Assembly: GCA_020056645.1 (NCBI GenBank)
Contig: JAGVHJ010000375.1
Coordinates: 1-12,931, forward strand
Length of the DNA stretch: 12,931 bases
Source of the DNA: Desulfobacterales bacterium
Lineage (GTDB): Bacteria; Desulfobacterota; Desulfobacteria; Desulfobacterales; JAHIVH01
Direction: 5' to 3'
Part shown: in pieces, positions 1 through 7,698 of the stretch
How the letters are laid out: each line of letters begins with the position of its first letter
How positions within the stretch are numbered: the first letter of the stretch is position 1
Translations under genes and position numbers: made by a program
The notes under the pieces: model-generated
What the model was told of the DNA's origin: nothing
Database searches by the model: none
The model's input: only the letters and a program-made list of their open reading frames with translations

Positions 1-1273
1 CAAGAAGCGCTTCAAGCACCCGCGCGACCTCTTTTCCCGGAGAAAGACCCGTGACCGCCATGACGTCGTAGCCGTTCACCGCCAGGTCTTTCAGCCGAAA
101 AACACCCCCTTGGGCGGAGCCGGATATCTCTTGCGCGATGTTGCTTAGAATGCGCTTGATCTCCGACAGGGAGTAGTTTTCCTTTTTAAGATTGGATCTC
201 CGGTCGGCGATTTTCAAACGCAGCCAGTCCGACACCCGGAGATCGTGATCGGCGAGGGTTTTTAGAAACCGCCGGACCGCCTTGCGTGTCGAGGCGGGAG
301 AGAGATCCCGCATATGGTGCCTGATCAGATTCACCACACGCTCCCTCTCCAGGTGGCTGAATTTGAGAAGGCCCAGTTCCACCCCAGCTTTTTCAGCTCC
401 TTTTTCTTCATGGCCCACAAAGGAGGTTCTTCCGTCCGCTATGGTGACGGAAAAGGGTTTTCCCACGTCATGGAGATAGCCCGCCAACCTTAAGAGCGGA
501 TCTCTGGCGGAGAGGGCGTCTCCGCTCAACAGGGCGTGCTCCCAAACGGTTTCTCCATGGAAGGGCCCCCCATCCACATCCACGCAGGCGGCAAGGGACG
601 GAAAAATATAAGGAAGGAGGCCGCTTTCCAGAAGTGCGCTGAAAAAGAGACTGGGCGCTTTGAGTTTCATGGCTTTCAGAACTTCAAGCCTGATTCTTTC
701 TGGCGCGATCTTTTCCGGCAGCAGTCCATTCAGCCGGAGCAGCGCCGAGGTCGTCCCTTCATGAAACCGGCCATTGAAGGCCGCTTTAAACCGGCAGGCC
801 CGCACCATCCTCAAGGGGTCTTCGGTGATTCTCGCCTCGGGATCTCCGGTAAACCGGATCAGGCCCGCCTTCAGATCATCCACGCCCCCGAAATAGTCCA
901 GATGTTCTCCGGTGATCGGATTGAACGCCAAGGCGTTGATGGTCAGGTCCCTTCGAGAGAGGTCTTCAAACAGGGTGGGCGCGGTTGCGCGGGGAAGATC
1001 TGAGCCTTTCCGGTAGGTGGAGACCTCGATGCCATCCACAAGGGAGACCTGGAACTGGACGCCCACGGTTTTCACCAGGCGGTTGTTGAAGAGACGGCGG
1101 AGGATGGCGTGGGGACAATTGGTCGTGATGTCGTAGTCTTCGGGAATGCTGTTAAGAATCATATCCCGGGCTGCGCCGCCGACCATCCAGGCTTCAAATC
1201 CTTGTTTTAGAAGTGTTTGAATGATGGACAGGGCCTCTTGCCTTTTTTTCTCACGATCTCTCTGGCCATTCAT
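1..1273 (-). CDS. cca: CCA-adding enzyme / poly(A) polymerase family tRNA nucleotidyltransferase with HD domain (3' end beyond window)
   Basis: I translated this minus-strand frame by hand; it is open from an ATG at 1271-1273 to the left edge (424 codons), so the C-terminus is missing. It belongs to the class II nucleotidyltransferases that add or repair the 3' CCA of tRNA in the cytoplasm. Visible motifs: GGAARD (residues 32-37), the metal-binding carboxylates EDYD (45-48), RRDLTINALAF (107-117), the EDPLRMVRACRF block (151-162), and an HD metal-dependent phosphohydrolase motif GYLHDVGKP (265-273) followed by GHEEKGAEKA. The usual family length of about 450-490 suggests only a short tail is lost. 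The start follows iorB by 33 bases with only a weak ribosome binding site, and an in-frame stop (the iorB stop) lies upstream, so ATG 1273 is the likely start and cotranscription with iorB is likely. A poly(A) polymerase specificity cannot be excluded by eye. Confidence 0.93.
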   Translation of the reverse strand, partial: MNGQRDREKKRQEALSIIQTLLKQGFEAWMVGGAARDMILNSIPEDYDITTNCPHAILRRLFNNRLVKTVGVQFQVSLVDGIEVSTYRKGSDLPRATAPTLFEDLSRRDLTINALAFNPITGEHLDYFGGVDDLKAGLIRFTGDPEARITEDPLRMVRACRFKAAFNGRFHEGTTSALLRLNGLLPEKIAPERIRLEVLKAMKLKAPSLFFSALLESGLLPYIFPSLAACVDVDGGPFHGETVWEHALLSGDALSARDPLLRLAGYLHDVGKPFSVTIADGRTSFVGHEEKGAEKAGVELGLLKFSHLERERVVNLIRHHMRDLSPASTRKAVRRFLKTLADHDLRVSDWLRLKIADRRSNLKKENYSLSEIKRILSNIAQEISGSAQGGVFRLKDLAVNGYDVMAVTGLSPGKEVARVLEALL

Positions 1274-1306
1274 TTCGTTATTGCCTGAAAATGAAAGAAA
1301 GAATGA

Positions 1307-1930
1307 TCACGGACCCTTGCCATCTGATTGAATCGAGGCCGTAATAAGGGAGCGCCCCATATCCAGAGCCTGATCGTTCAGATCGACTTTTGAGGCCGGA
1401 AAAATGTCCCGAACCACCTGTTTGATGTCGCTGGTCGATACCGGAAAATGGTCTATGGCTGTAAGCGCGCCCAGCATGATCATGTTGAGCATGATGGCTC
1501 CTCCCAGGGATATCGCCAGCTCTGTCCCATCCAGCCAGAATAGACGGCTGCCGAAGCTTTGAAGCGTCTCCTTCAGCCAGGCCTCTTCCGGATAGGCGGC
1601 TTCCCCGGCGATGACGTTCAGGGGATGGATCGGACGGGAGTTGACGATAAAGATGGTTTTCTCGTTGCCGAACTCCTTTAAAATCCTGACCGGCTCCAGG
1701 GGCTCCAGCCCCACCATGATATGGGCTCCGTTGGGAGGGATGATGGGACCTTTCAGCCGGGAGTCGCTCAGCCGGACATGGCTTAAAACCGGTCCTCCCC
1801 TCTGGGAGAGGCCAAAGGTCTCCCCAATGGTGACCCGCAGTCCTTTTTGAACAGCGGCTTGGCCCAGGACCTGCGATGCGAGCACATTCCCCTGACCGCC
1901 GACGCCAGTGATGATCAAATTCAATTCCAT
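1307..1930 (-). CDS. iorB: Indolepyruvate:ferredoxin oxidoreductase, beta subunit
   Basis: The 207-residue product matches the IorB / 2-oxoacid:ferredoxin oxidoreductase gamma-domain family. Its start, with GVGGQG at residues 9-14, then ETFGLSQRGG (37-46) and the HVRLSDS stretch, is the family signature. With IorA it oxidatively decarboxylates aryl pyruvates (indolepyruvate, phenylpyruvate) to aryl-acetyl-CoA, reducing ferredoxin; this is an anaerobic aromatic amino acid pathway in the cytoplasm. Length is normal (about 190-210). A purine-rich stretch GGAATAGGAATAGGG just before the ATG can act as the ribosome binding site. The neighbour upstream is tRNA-Ala with its terminator, not iorA, so the catalytic TPP-binding subunit must be encoded elsewhere. 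The gene is followed 33 bases later by cca. An alternative is the beta-type subunit of another 2-oxoacid oxidoreductase. Confidence 0.9.
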   Translation of the reverse strand: MELNLIITGVGGQGNVLASQVLGQAAVQKGLRVTIGETFGLSQRGGPVLSHVRLSDSRLKGPIIPPNGAHIMVGLEPLEPVRILKEFGNEKTIFIVNSRPIHPLNVIAGEAAYPEEAWLKETLQSFGSRLFWLDGTELAISLGGAIMLNMIMLGALTAIDHFPVSTSDIKQVVRDIFPASKVDLNDQALDMGRSLITASIQSDGKGP

Positions 1931-1950
1931 ATCCCTATTCCTATTCCTGA

Positions 1951-1999
1951 GAAAAACAAAAACCCGTCTAACGGACCTATTGATGGCGTTTGGACGGGT
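1951..1999 (-). terminator. Rho-independent terminator of tRNA-Ala
   Basis: On the minus strand ACCCGTC (1993-1999) pairs with GACGGGT (1962-1968), and inside it AACG can pair with CGTT after a small mismatch. The stem is followed at once by a T-rich tract (TTTTTGTTTTT, 1951-1961). It lies just downstream of the tRNA gene. Only 20 bases separate the T-tract from the iorB start codon, so it may also act as an attenuator for iorB. Confidence 0.75.
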
Positions 2000-2014
2000 G
2001 AATTATTTTTAATT

Positions 2015-2090
2015 TGGTGGAGCTGAGGGGGATCGAACCCCTGACCTCATGGCTGCCAGCCATGCGCTCTCCCAGCTGAGCTACAACCCC
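2015..2090 (-). tRNA. tRNA-Ala (anticodon GGC)
   Basis: The reverse complement folds as a complete 76-base tRNA with encoded 3' CCA (2015-2017). The acceptor strands GGGGTTG and CAGCTCC pair over seven positions and include the G3:U70 wobble, the established identity element for alanyl-tRNA synthetase. The D arm reads GCTCAGCTGGGAGAGC, the anticodon arm is CATGG / CTGGCAG / CCATG with anticodon GGC, and the T arm is AGGGG / TTCGATC / CCCCT. It decodes GCC and GCU. Downstream is a strong terminator and then iorB. Confidence 0.97.
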
Positions 2091-2121
2091 ACAAAACAAA
2101 CTGGATTAGAAAAACGCTCTC

Positions 2122-2150
2122 TAATTAATAGATCGATCAACGCCTGTCAA
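2122..2150 (-). promoter_or_regulatory. Putative sigma-70 promoter of tRNA-Ala
   Basis: On the minus strand a perfect TTGACA -35 box (2145-2150) is followed by AT-rich candidates for the -10 box: ATTAAT at 2124-2129 (15-base spacer) or TAATTA at 2122-2127 (17-base spacer). Start of transcription would fall about 25-30 bases before the tRNA. The -35 is clear, the -10 is poor. Confidence 0.5.
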
Positions 2151-2221
2151 TACAAATTTCCCTTATTCTGAAAAAAATCGTTTTTACCTTTCCTTCCTTA
2201 TTCTACAGATTGAACCATATA

Positions 2222-2250
2222 TTGACAAATCCCGTCAACCGTTCAATAGT
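2222..2250 (+). promoter_or_regulatory. Putative sigma-70 promoter of the LuxR/MalT-like gene, with palindrome over the -35
   Basis: TTGACA (2222-2227), a 17-base spacer and AATAGT (2245-2250, 4 of 6 to TATAAT) lie about 30 bases before the start codon at 2282. The -35 box is part of an inverted repeat, TTGAC (2222-2226) and GTCAA (2234-2238) separated by 7 bases, which could be an operator. Both readings rest on sequence only. Confidence 0.45.
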
Positions 2251-2281
2251 GACTTTTTCATATTTTCGATAAAGAGCAGAC

Positions 2282-5050
2282 ATGGATAAAGAAAAAAAGA
2301 GACCCCGCTTAACCCAGATCGCCACCAAATTGTCCCCACCCCGGACAACGGGGCCCCATGTGGTGCGCGGGAGGCTCCATGACACCCTTTCCCTCTGCCG
2401 GTTCCGTGAATTCGCCCTGATCCAGGCTCCCGCCGGATTCGGAAAAACGTCTCTTCTCGCCCGGTGGCGGCAGGAAATCATCGAAGCTGGCGGCTTGGCC
2501 GCCTGGTTTTCCATTGATGAAGACGATAACGATTTTTACCAGTTTTTTTCCTATGTGACCGCCGCCTTCCAGAAGGCCGCTCCGGGAATCTGCATGGGAA
2601 CCCACTCCCTGATTCAGGCCGGGCCCATGATTCCCGAAAAAGCGATTATCTCGACCATGATCAACGAGCTTTCCAGCACCGATTCCCCGATTTTTCTCAT
2701 CCTGGATGATTACCACCTGATCACGGAGAGCATCATTCATCAGATCCTCGATTACTTTATCGCGAGAATCCCCTTGAATATTCATTTGATGATGGCGAGC
2801 CGCTCGGAGCCCCCCCTGAAGATCGCAAAGATGCGGGCCAAAAATCAGCTGGTCGAGATCAACGCGACAGACATGCGTTTCACGGTGAGCGAATCGGTGG
2901 AGCTTTTGAATCAACAGATGGGGTTGCGGCTCAGCCAGACGGAGGTCGACAGGCTACACGACATTACGGAAGGGTGGGCCGGGGGGCTTCAGCTGGCCGC
3001 CATTCTTCTTCTCAAGCAAAAAGACCGCTCCCACTTCATCAACTCTTTTTCAGGAAAAATTCAGTCGATCCGCGACTATCTGGCCATGGATGTCCTGGCC
3101 CTTCAACCGGAGTCCGTTGTCTCTTTCCTTTTGGATACCGCCGTCCTTAAACGGTTTTGCAGCGAGTTGTGCGACTGGGTGACCGAATCTTCCGGCAGTG
3201 GCAAAGCGCTCCGGTATCTGGAAACCAATAACCTCTTTATCTTTCCTCTGGATGAAGAGCATAAGTGGTATCGGTATCACCACCTTTTTTCCCAGTTTCT
3301 TCTGGACCAGTTGCAGGGAAAAGATCCCGAGAAAATAACGCGCCTTCACATCAGGGCCTGTATCTGGTTTCGGGACAATGGTCTTATGGATGAAGCGGTC
3401 TATCATGCCTTGGCCGCGGGTGACAATGATCTGTCAGCCAAATTGATCGAAGAGTGCGCCATGGATCTGGTTTCCGAAGGTCACATCACCCTTCTTGCCG
3501 GATGGATCCGGAAACTGCCCCAAAATTTGCTCTCAAGCCGGCCAAGGATTCAAATGGCCCTTGCCTGGATTCAGTGCCTGACCAACCGTCCGGAAGAGGC
3601 CGAATCAATTCTGGATGCGATCGTCTCAAAGGGATTGAACAATGATCCGTCGATTCTAGTCGAAACCAACGCGATCCGGGCGGTATGCGCGGCCTTCAGA
3701 CAGGATATCATCCGAGCCGAGCAGCTCGCCACCCGCTGGATGGAGAAATCCCCGAAAAACGATCCCTGGATCGTCGGGGTCATCGGAAATGTGCTTACCT
3801 ACGCCTATCTTCATCTGGGTAACTTTGAAAAAGCACGGGAAATCAACCTGTGGGCCCTTAAATATCAAAAATCCGCACGGGGTCTATTCGCCTTCGCCTA
3901 TGGCGTGGGGCTCCTGGGGCGGATTCACACCGTCGAATGCAGGCTTCATGGGGCTGCAAGACAGTACCGGACCCTGATCCAGCTATCCGAAGAAATCATG
4001 GGAACCCGTCCGGGGATTATTTCACTCGCTTACGCCCTTCTCTATGAAATTTATTATGAATGGAACGACCTTGAAGGGGCCGAAAAACTGTTTAGCCAGT
4101 GTCTCGATCTCATCGATTTCGGTACGGCGGTGGACCCCATCGTCGCCTGCTATATTCCCCACTCGCGAACCCTTGTGAGAGCCGGAAAACGGGAAGAGGC
4201 CCAGAACCTGCTCGAGAGGATGGATGATCTGGGAAACCGGCAAAACAGCAAGTGGCTGCTGGCCGCCGTATTCAATGAGCGGGTCCGGATTTTTTTATCA
4301 ACCGGTAAAAGAGAAGAGGCGGAGATCCTTTTAAACTCCATAAAAAACCGCACCAACAGAAGGGAGCGGGCTTTTGTCGGCCTTGAAATGCTTTCCAATG
4401 AGCTTGAAAAAAGCGCGGAAGCCCGGATACTCATCCATTCAGGAATGGCGGACAAGGCGGTTCTCATCATTGAGCAGCTCCTGGGAGATGTGATCGCCTT
4501 CGGGTTCAAAAAACGGGAGATAGAGCTTGAAGCCCTGCTCTCAATCGCCTACTTTAAAACCGGGAAGGAACATAAGGCGGGCGCATGTCTGGTAAAGGCT
4601 CTCTCCCAGGCAAGACCCCAGAACATGATCCGGACGTTCGCTGATGAGGGGGAAGAGATGGCGGTTCTCCTCCGGATGGTATTAAAAAATCTGAATGGGT
4701 TTCCAGATCTGATTCCAGAAAATCTGACAGAGGCGTTTCAGGAGTACCTGAACGGCATCCTTTCCGCATGTGAAGGTGCGCCTTTCCCTAAACCTCCATC
4801 CAAGGTCGAAACCGTTTTAATACCAGCGATTCCTCAACTCGAACCTCTGGACTCATCGTCCTTAAGCCAGCGGGAGCTGGAGATTCTCACGGTTTTGTCA
4901 AAAGGGCTCTCCAATAAGGAGATCGCGAACGCTCTCAACATGACGATCAATACCGTCAAATGGCATTTGAAAAATCTCTTTGGAAAGCTGGGCGTATCTA
5001 ATCGCACAGAGGCCATCAATGAAGCCCGTCAAATAGGCATTCTCACCTAA
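2282..5050 (+). CDS. LuxR-family transcriptional regulator, MalT-like large ATP-binding (LAL) type
   Basis: The 922-residue protein has the LAL architecture of MalT: an N-terminal STAND/NB-ARC-like ATPase with P-loop APAGFGKTS (residues 49-57) and Walker B LILDDYH (139-145), a long helical middle part with TPR-like repeats (about 380-800), and a C-terminal LuxR/GerE helix-turn-helix (858-922: SQRELEIL, LSNKEIANAL, TVKWHLKNLFGKLGV). Length agrees with MalT (about 900). Such proteins are cytoplasmic activators that bind ATP and a small inducer, oligomerise and activate transcription; the inducer here is unknown. No acyl-homoserine-lactone-binding domain is present, so it is not a quorum sensor of the LuxR/LuxI type. 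The ribosome binding site before ATG 2282 is weak (AAAGAG). It stands alone, divergent from tRNA-Ala and convergent with the hydrolase gene 144 bases downstream, so its targets cannot be read from context. Confidence 0.93.
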   Translation: MDKEKKRPRLTQIATKLSPPRTTGPHVVRGRLHDTLSLCRFREFALIQAPAGFGKTSLLARWRQEIIEAGGLAAWFSIDEDDNDFYQFFSYVTAAFQKAAPGICMGTHSLIQAGPMIPEKAIISTMINELSSTDSPIFLILDDYHLITESIIHQILDYFIARIPLNIHLMMASRSEPPLKIAKMRAKNQLVEINATDMRFTVSESVELLNQQMGLRLSQTEVDRLHDITEGWAGGLQLAAILLLKQKDRSHFINSFSGKIQSIRDYLAMDVLALQPESVVSFLLDTAVLKRFCSELCDWVTESSGSGKALRYLETNNLFIFPLDEEHKWYRYHHLFSQFLLDQLQGKDPEKITRLHIRACIWFRDNGLMDEAVYHALAAGDNDLSAKLIEECAMDLVSEGHITLLAGWIRKLPQNLLSSRPRIQMALAWIQCLTNRPEEAESILDAIVSKGLNNDPSILVETNAIRAVCAAFRQDIIRAEQLATRWMEKSPKNDPWIVGVIGNVLTYAYLHLGNFEKAREINLWALKYQKSARGLFAFAYGVGLLGRIHTVECRLHGAARQYRTLIQLSEEIMGTRPGIISLAYALLYEIYYEWNDLEGAEKLFSQCLDLIDFGTAVDPIVACYIPHSRTLVRAGKREEAQNLLERMDDLGNRQNSKWLLAAVFNERVRIFLSTGKREEAEILLNSIKNRTNRRERAFVGLEMLSNELEKSAEARILIHSGMADKAVLIIEQLLGDVIAFGFKKREIELEALLSIAYFKTGKEHKAGACLVKALSQARPQNMIRTFADEGEEMAVLLRMVLKNLNGFPDLIPENLTEAFQEYLNGILSACEGAPFPKPPSKVETVLIPAIPQLEPLDSSSLSQRELEILTVLSKGLSNKEIANALNMTINTVKWHLKNLFGKLGVSNRTEAINEARQIGILT

Positions 5051-5080
5051 GGGTTTGATTTTTGTAGGCCAAAAATTAGG
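5046..5080 (+). terminator. Weak hairpin at the end of the LuxR/MalT-like gene
   Basis: CCTAA (5046-5050, containing the stop codon) can pair with TTAGG (5076-5080), and inside it TTTTTG (5059-5064) with CAAAAA (5070-5075), with an 8-base bulge on the left. Only short T-runs follow (TTTT and, at 5094-5100, a longer one), so termination here is uncertain. The rest of the 144-base convergent gap to 5194 shows only a 5-bp hairpin at 5139-5153 and no gene. Confidence 0.25.
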
Positions 5081-5194
5081 GCTTTTGCGGTCTTCTTTTT
5101 AAATAGATCCTTTAAAATCAAGGCTCCACGGGTGGCATGGCTTTTTCCAAGCCGCTAAAACTATAGTGGACCACGCTGATTTGCAGACGGATCA

Positions 5195-7423
5195 TCAGTT
5201 TTCATGTTGAAGCAGATAGATCTCCGCACTATTAAAGGCTGAATCTTCATCAATCCATTTCCATGTATCGTCTTCATCATTTTTATTGACTACCTGAAAA
5301 TCAAGCCTTGCAGGGTGGTCGGCATCAATAACGATGGTATTTTTAGAGGGTACTATAATTGGTAATAAGTGCGGATAATCCGATCCAGATAGGCTCACCC
5401 GTATTCGATGGCCTTTTTTAAAAACATTCGCCGTGGGCCATAATTCAACCGTGTACTGGTATCGTTCCTTCTCATTGATCCGTTCCGGAGATTTGTCTGC
5501 TCCATCATAAAATGGATCAAAGGGGGTATAATCAGGATCGATCCCATGTTCGGTGACCCCTTCTGGTTCGTTTGGATCCCGCTGACGATGCGATGCGCGG
5601 AGCCAGCCAGATGTGATATTTTTTGCCCTGCCGTTGGAGAATACATCATTCAGTTCAACCACCCACTGAATATCCTTTTCCTCAGTTTCCTGTCCAATGG
5701 TGCTTCCCTCTTCGGGGAATTCATTTCCGGTTAATTTAGCAAATTGCTTACCCAAAAGTACTTCTAAATTAACCAAAGGATTCGATTTTGGTTTGGGCTC
5801 GCCAAATGAGGATTCCGCCCAAAACGTAAGTGCCAGCGGCCCTGTGATTTCAATATCCTCTTTTAATTCGTCTGTGGTGAATGTGAGGACATCCAGCTCA
5901 TCAGACCGCTCATCCTCCCAAAACATATAGGCGTCAATATCCTTTCCCTTGACATATTTTGACTCCTGGGAGCCAAGGGACAATATGCCCATTGTCCATC
6001 TGTTTATAGATCTTGACACCATCCCGTGAAGGAAACTGGGATCATGCGTTAATACTGGATTTTCTTTGTTCTTATAATTCGATTTATTGAATATTTCAGT
6101 AAGACCGTAGTTATTTTTCCAGTTTAAAAAGGAAAACCAGTCTCCCCGTTTCGTCTTTTGCCTTGTATTTGTGAGATAATAGGTTTTATTTTCAACCCGA
6201 GATTCAGGAAGGGGCCAATCTTTTTCAGCACGCCACCTCTCCTCCCCCATGATGTATAACAATACCGGATACTCCACCATAAAGGGATCGTCTTTGCCTT
6301 TAACCTTCCAATTATACCATCTGTTTCTTATGTCATCATTATTTACTCCCATAGTATCACCTATATGGTACCATGGCCCCATGACCAGTGCCTTATCTGT
6401 ATTATCGTGATCTTTCAGACCATATTGGTAAGTATTCAATGTCCCACGGGTAAATAGATCATACCAGCCCCCCATGAGAAATACAGGAAGCTTTGATGGT
6501 ATGGTTTTATCATGACCATATCGATCGCGATCATAAGGATGTTTATCCGGCCAGAATGCCATGGGAGACCGTTCATCCCAGAATTCTCCATCATGAGTAT
6601 TTTCTTGATCCAAAAACCAGCCCATACTGACATGCCAAGTTTCCAGGCTAGATATCCAGTTGACCCATGCCTCCATCAGAATATCTTGGTCCAAGGAGGC
6701 TCCTCCATTATCCATTTTGCCATTTTCTCCCCCGATTAAAAGCGTTGAGGGAATCGTGGTCAATGTATTGGTCGCCAAATACCACCCTGAAATAAAAAGC
6801 TGGTTCAGGTTTCCGCCCTGCATGCAAATATCTTTGTAAGCATCACTAAAGGTCATAACTGGGAATATGGCTTTTAGATGGATTGGATTTCCCGCTTCAT
6901 CTCTTTCTATATGACCTGCAGCCAGCATCTGAGAAATAGCACTGTAAGATTTACCTTTTAGGCAGACACTGCCATCTGACCAGGGTTGTTCTGGAATCCA
7001 CTTATCGATGATATAGGCAAGATCTGTTTGCTCTGCAGGTTTTAATGCTTCCCACACCCCCTCTGAAGAGCCAGTCCCTCTGGCGTCAACCGCCAATATA
7101 TTAAATCCCTCTTCATATTCGGCAAATGAGCCTCTTATTTGTAATTCTCTTCGATAAGCGGTGGCCATTAGGACCGTTGGCCGGGGATCATTTCCAGGAT
7201 GTCTCACGAGCGTCGCCCAAAGATCTATGGGCGCATGTCCTAGAAATTCGGGAATTTCAATCCGTTTATTAAATTCAATGACCGCGTCTTCATATTCAAG
7301 TTCAAGAATCAGCCCCGCCAGTTTATCGTTTTCCTCAATAGTCACGTCAGCACTATAGGCAGATGAGCAAACATAAAATACACCAAACAGAATGAGTAAT
7401 ACATAAACTATGGCATGCTTCAT
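5195..7423 (-). CDS. Exported CocE/NonD family serine hydrolase (X-Pro dipeptidyl-peptidase S15-like)
   Basis: I start the gene at ATG 7421-7423 (742 residues), not at an in-frame ATG at 7534, because this ATG has a strong ribosome binding site (AAGGGGAGAG) and opens a classic signal peptide: MKH, a hydrophobic run, then cleavage probably after YSA (residue 25). The mature protein is an alpha/beta hydrolase: DARGTGSSEG (113-122), nucleophile Ser159 in GKSYSA, Asp322 in GGWYDLF, His353 in GPWYH, then a C-terminal jelly-roll region (GWLRASHR; HRIRVSLSGSDYPH). Known relatives cleave ester or amide bonds (cocaine esterase, cephalosporin acylases, X-Pro peptidases); the substrate here is unknown. 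It probably acts in the periplasm or outside. There is no operon partner. The gene looks visibly more AT-rich than its neighbours and sits beside repeats, which suggests acquisition by transfer. Confidence 0.9.
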   Translation of the reverse strand: MKHAIVYVLLILFGVFYVCSSAYSADVTIEENDKLAGLILELEYEDAVIEFNKRIEIPEFLGHAPIDLWATLVRHPGNDPRPTVLMATAYRRELQIRGSFAEYEEGFNILAVDARGTGSSEGVWEALKPAEQTDLAYIIDKWIPEQPWSDGSVCLKGKSYSAISQMLAAGHIERDEAGNPIHLKAIFPVMTFSDAYKDICMQGGNLNQLFISGWYLATNTLTTIPSTLLIGGENGKMDNGGASLDQDILMEAWVNWISSLETWHVSMGWFLDQENTHDGEFWDERSPMAFWPDKHPYDRDRYGHDKTIPSKLPVFLMGGWYDLFTRGTLNTYQYGLKDHDNTDKALVMGPWYHIGDTMGVNNDDIRNRWYNWKVKGKDDPFMVEYPVLLYIMGEERWRAEKDWPLPESRVENKTYYLTNTRQKTKRGDWFSFLNWKNNYGLTEIFNKSNYKNKENPVLTHDPSFLHGMVSRSINRWTMGILSLGSQESKYVKGKDIDAYMFWEDERSDELDVLTFTTDELKEDIEITGPLALTFWAESSFGEPKPKSNPLVNLEVLLGKQFAKLTGNEFPEEGSTIGQETEEKDIQWVVELNDVFSNGRAKNITSGWLRASHRQRDPNEPEGVTEHGIDPDYTPFDPFYDGADKSPERINEKERYQYTVELWPTANVFKKGHRIRVSLSGSDYPHLLPIIVPSKNTIVIDADHPARLDFQVVNKNDEDDTWKWIDEDSAFNSAEIYLLQHEN

Positions 7424-7519
7424 ACTCTCCCCTTTTATGAAAAGTGATACATCATGAGCTATCTCGCAAAAAAAATGGAGCCCTATATGCCGATTGGCAC
7501 ACTGTCCATACAAAAGCTC

Positions 7520-7535
7520 AGTGAATAAATTCACA
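7520..7535 (-). promoter_or_regulatory. CRP/FNR-like palindrome upstream of the hydrolase
   Basis: On the minus strand the site reads TGTGA-ATTTAT-TCACT, i.e. TGTGA-N6-TCACA with one mismatch, and contains a perfect 14-base palindrome (7521-7534). It lies about 100 bases upstream of the hydrolase start. This matches the established CRP-type half-site spacing; the regulator and the promoter it would serve are not identified. Confidence 0.4.
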
Positions 7536-7558
7536 TTTATTACGAAAATATGTATTTA

Positions 7559-7692
7559 GTGCTTGAACGAAAACCCATAGTTTCCGTCATGCCGGACTTG
7601 ATCCGGCATCCAGATTCGTCATTACCTTAATAGCAACCTGGATGCCGGCCTTCGCCGGAATGACGATAGATAAGGGGTTTCCGGTCAGACAC
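7559..7692. mobile_element. 134-bp palindromic MITE-like repeat with flanking 6-base direct repeats
   Basis: The ends are imperfect terminal inverted repeats: GTGCTTGAACGAAAACCC at the left, and at the right (reverse complement) GTGTCTGACCGGAAACCC. Inside them are two long arms: CGTCATGCCGG to CATCCAG (7585-7613) and, inverted, CTGGATGCCGG to AATGACG (7638-7665), which pair with each other almost throughout, and the left arm also has its own 8-bp stem ATGCCGGA/TCCGGCAT. The hexamer TATTTA occurs directly at both borders (7553-7558 and 7693-7698), as expected for a target-site duplication. The arm sequence belongs to the widely dispersed proteobacterial 'GTCATGCCGG...CCGGCATCCAG' class of repeats. 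No coding capacity, so any movement would need a transposase supplied in trans. Confidence 0.8.
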
Positions 7693-7698
7693 TATTTA

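Noticed and set aside
536..1003. 155-codon plus-strand open frame
   Set aside because: It lies wholly antisense to the tRNA nucleotidyltransferase, whose catalytic motifs are clear; the plus-strand translation has no recognisable motif.
2015..2090. tRNA-Ala as an integration site for a genomic island
   Set aside because: No integrase gene and no second copy of the tRNA 3' end were seen in the window.
2309..2914. 201-codon minus-strand open frame
   Set aside because: It is antisense to the ATPase domain of the LuxR/MalT-like gene, with a low-complexity Gly/Arg/His-rich translation typical of a shadow frame.
2282..5050. Quorum-sensing LuxR receptor
   Set aside because: Only the C-terminal helix-turn-helix is shared; the N-terminus is a P-loop ATPase of the MalT type and no autoinducer synthase gene is near.
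7424..7534. N-terminal extension of the hydrolase to ATG 7534
   Set aside because: The extension would put 37 residues before a typical signal peptide and contains the CRP-like palindrome; the internal ATG at 7423 has a strong ribosome binding site.
7585..7665. CRISPR-like repeats
   Set aside because: There are only two inverted, not direct, copies and no regular spacers; the structure is a palindromic element.
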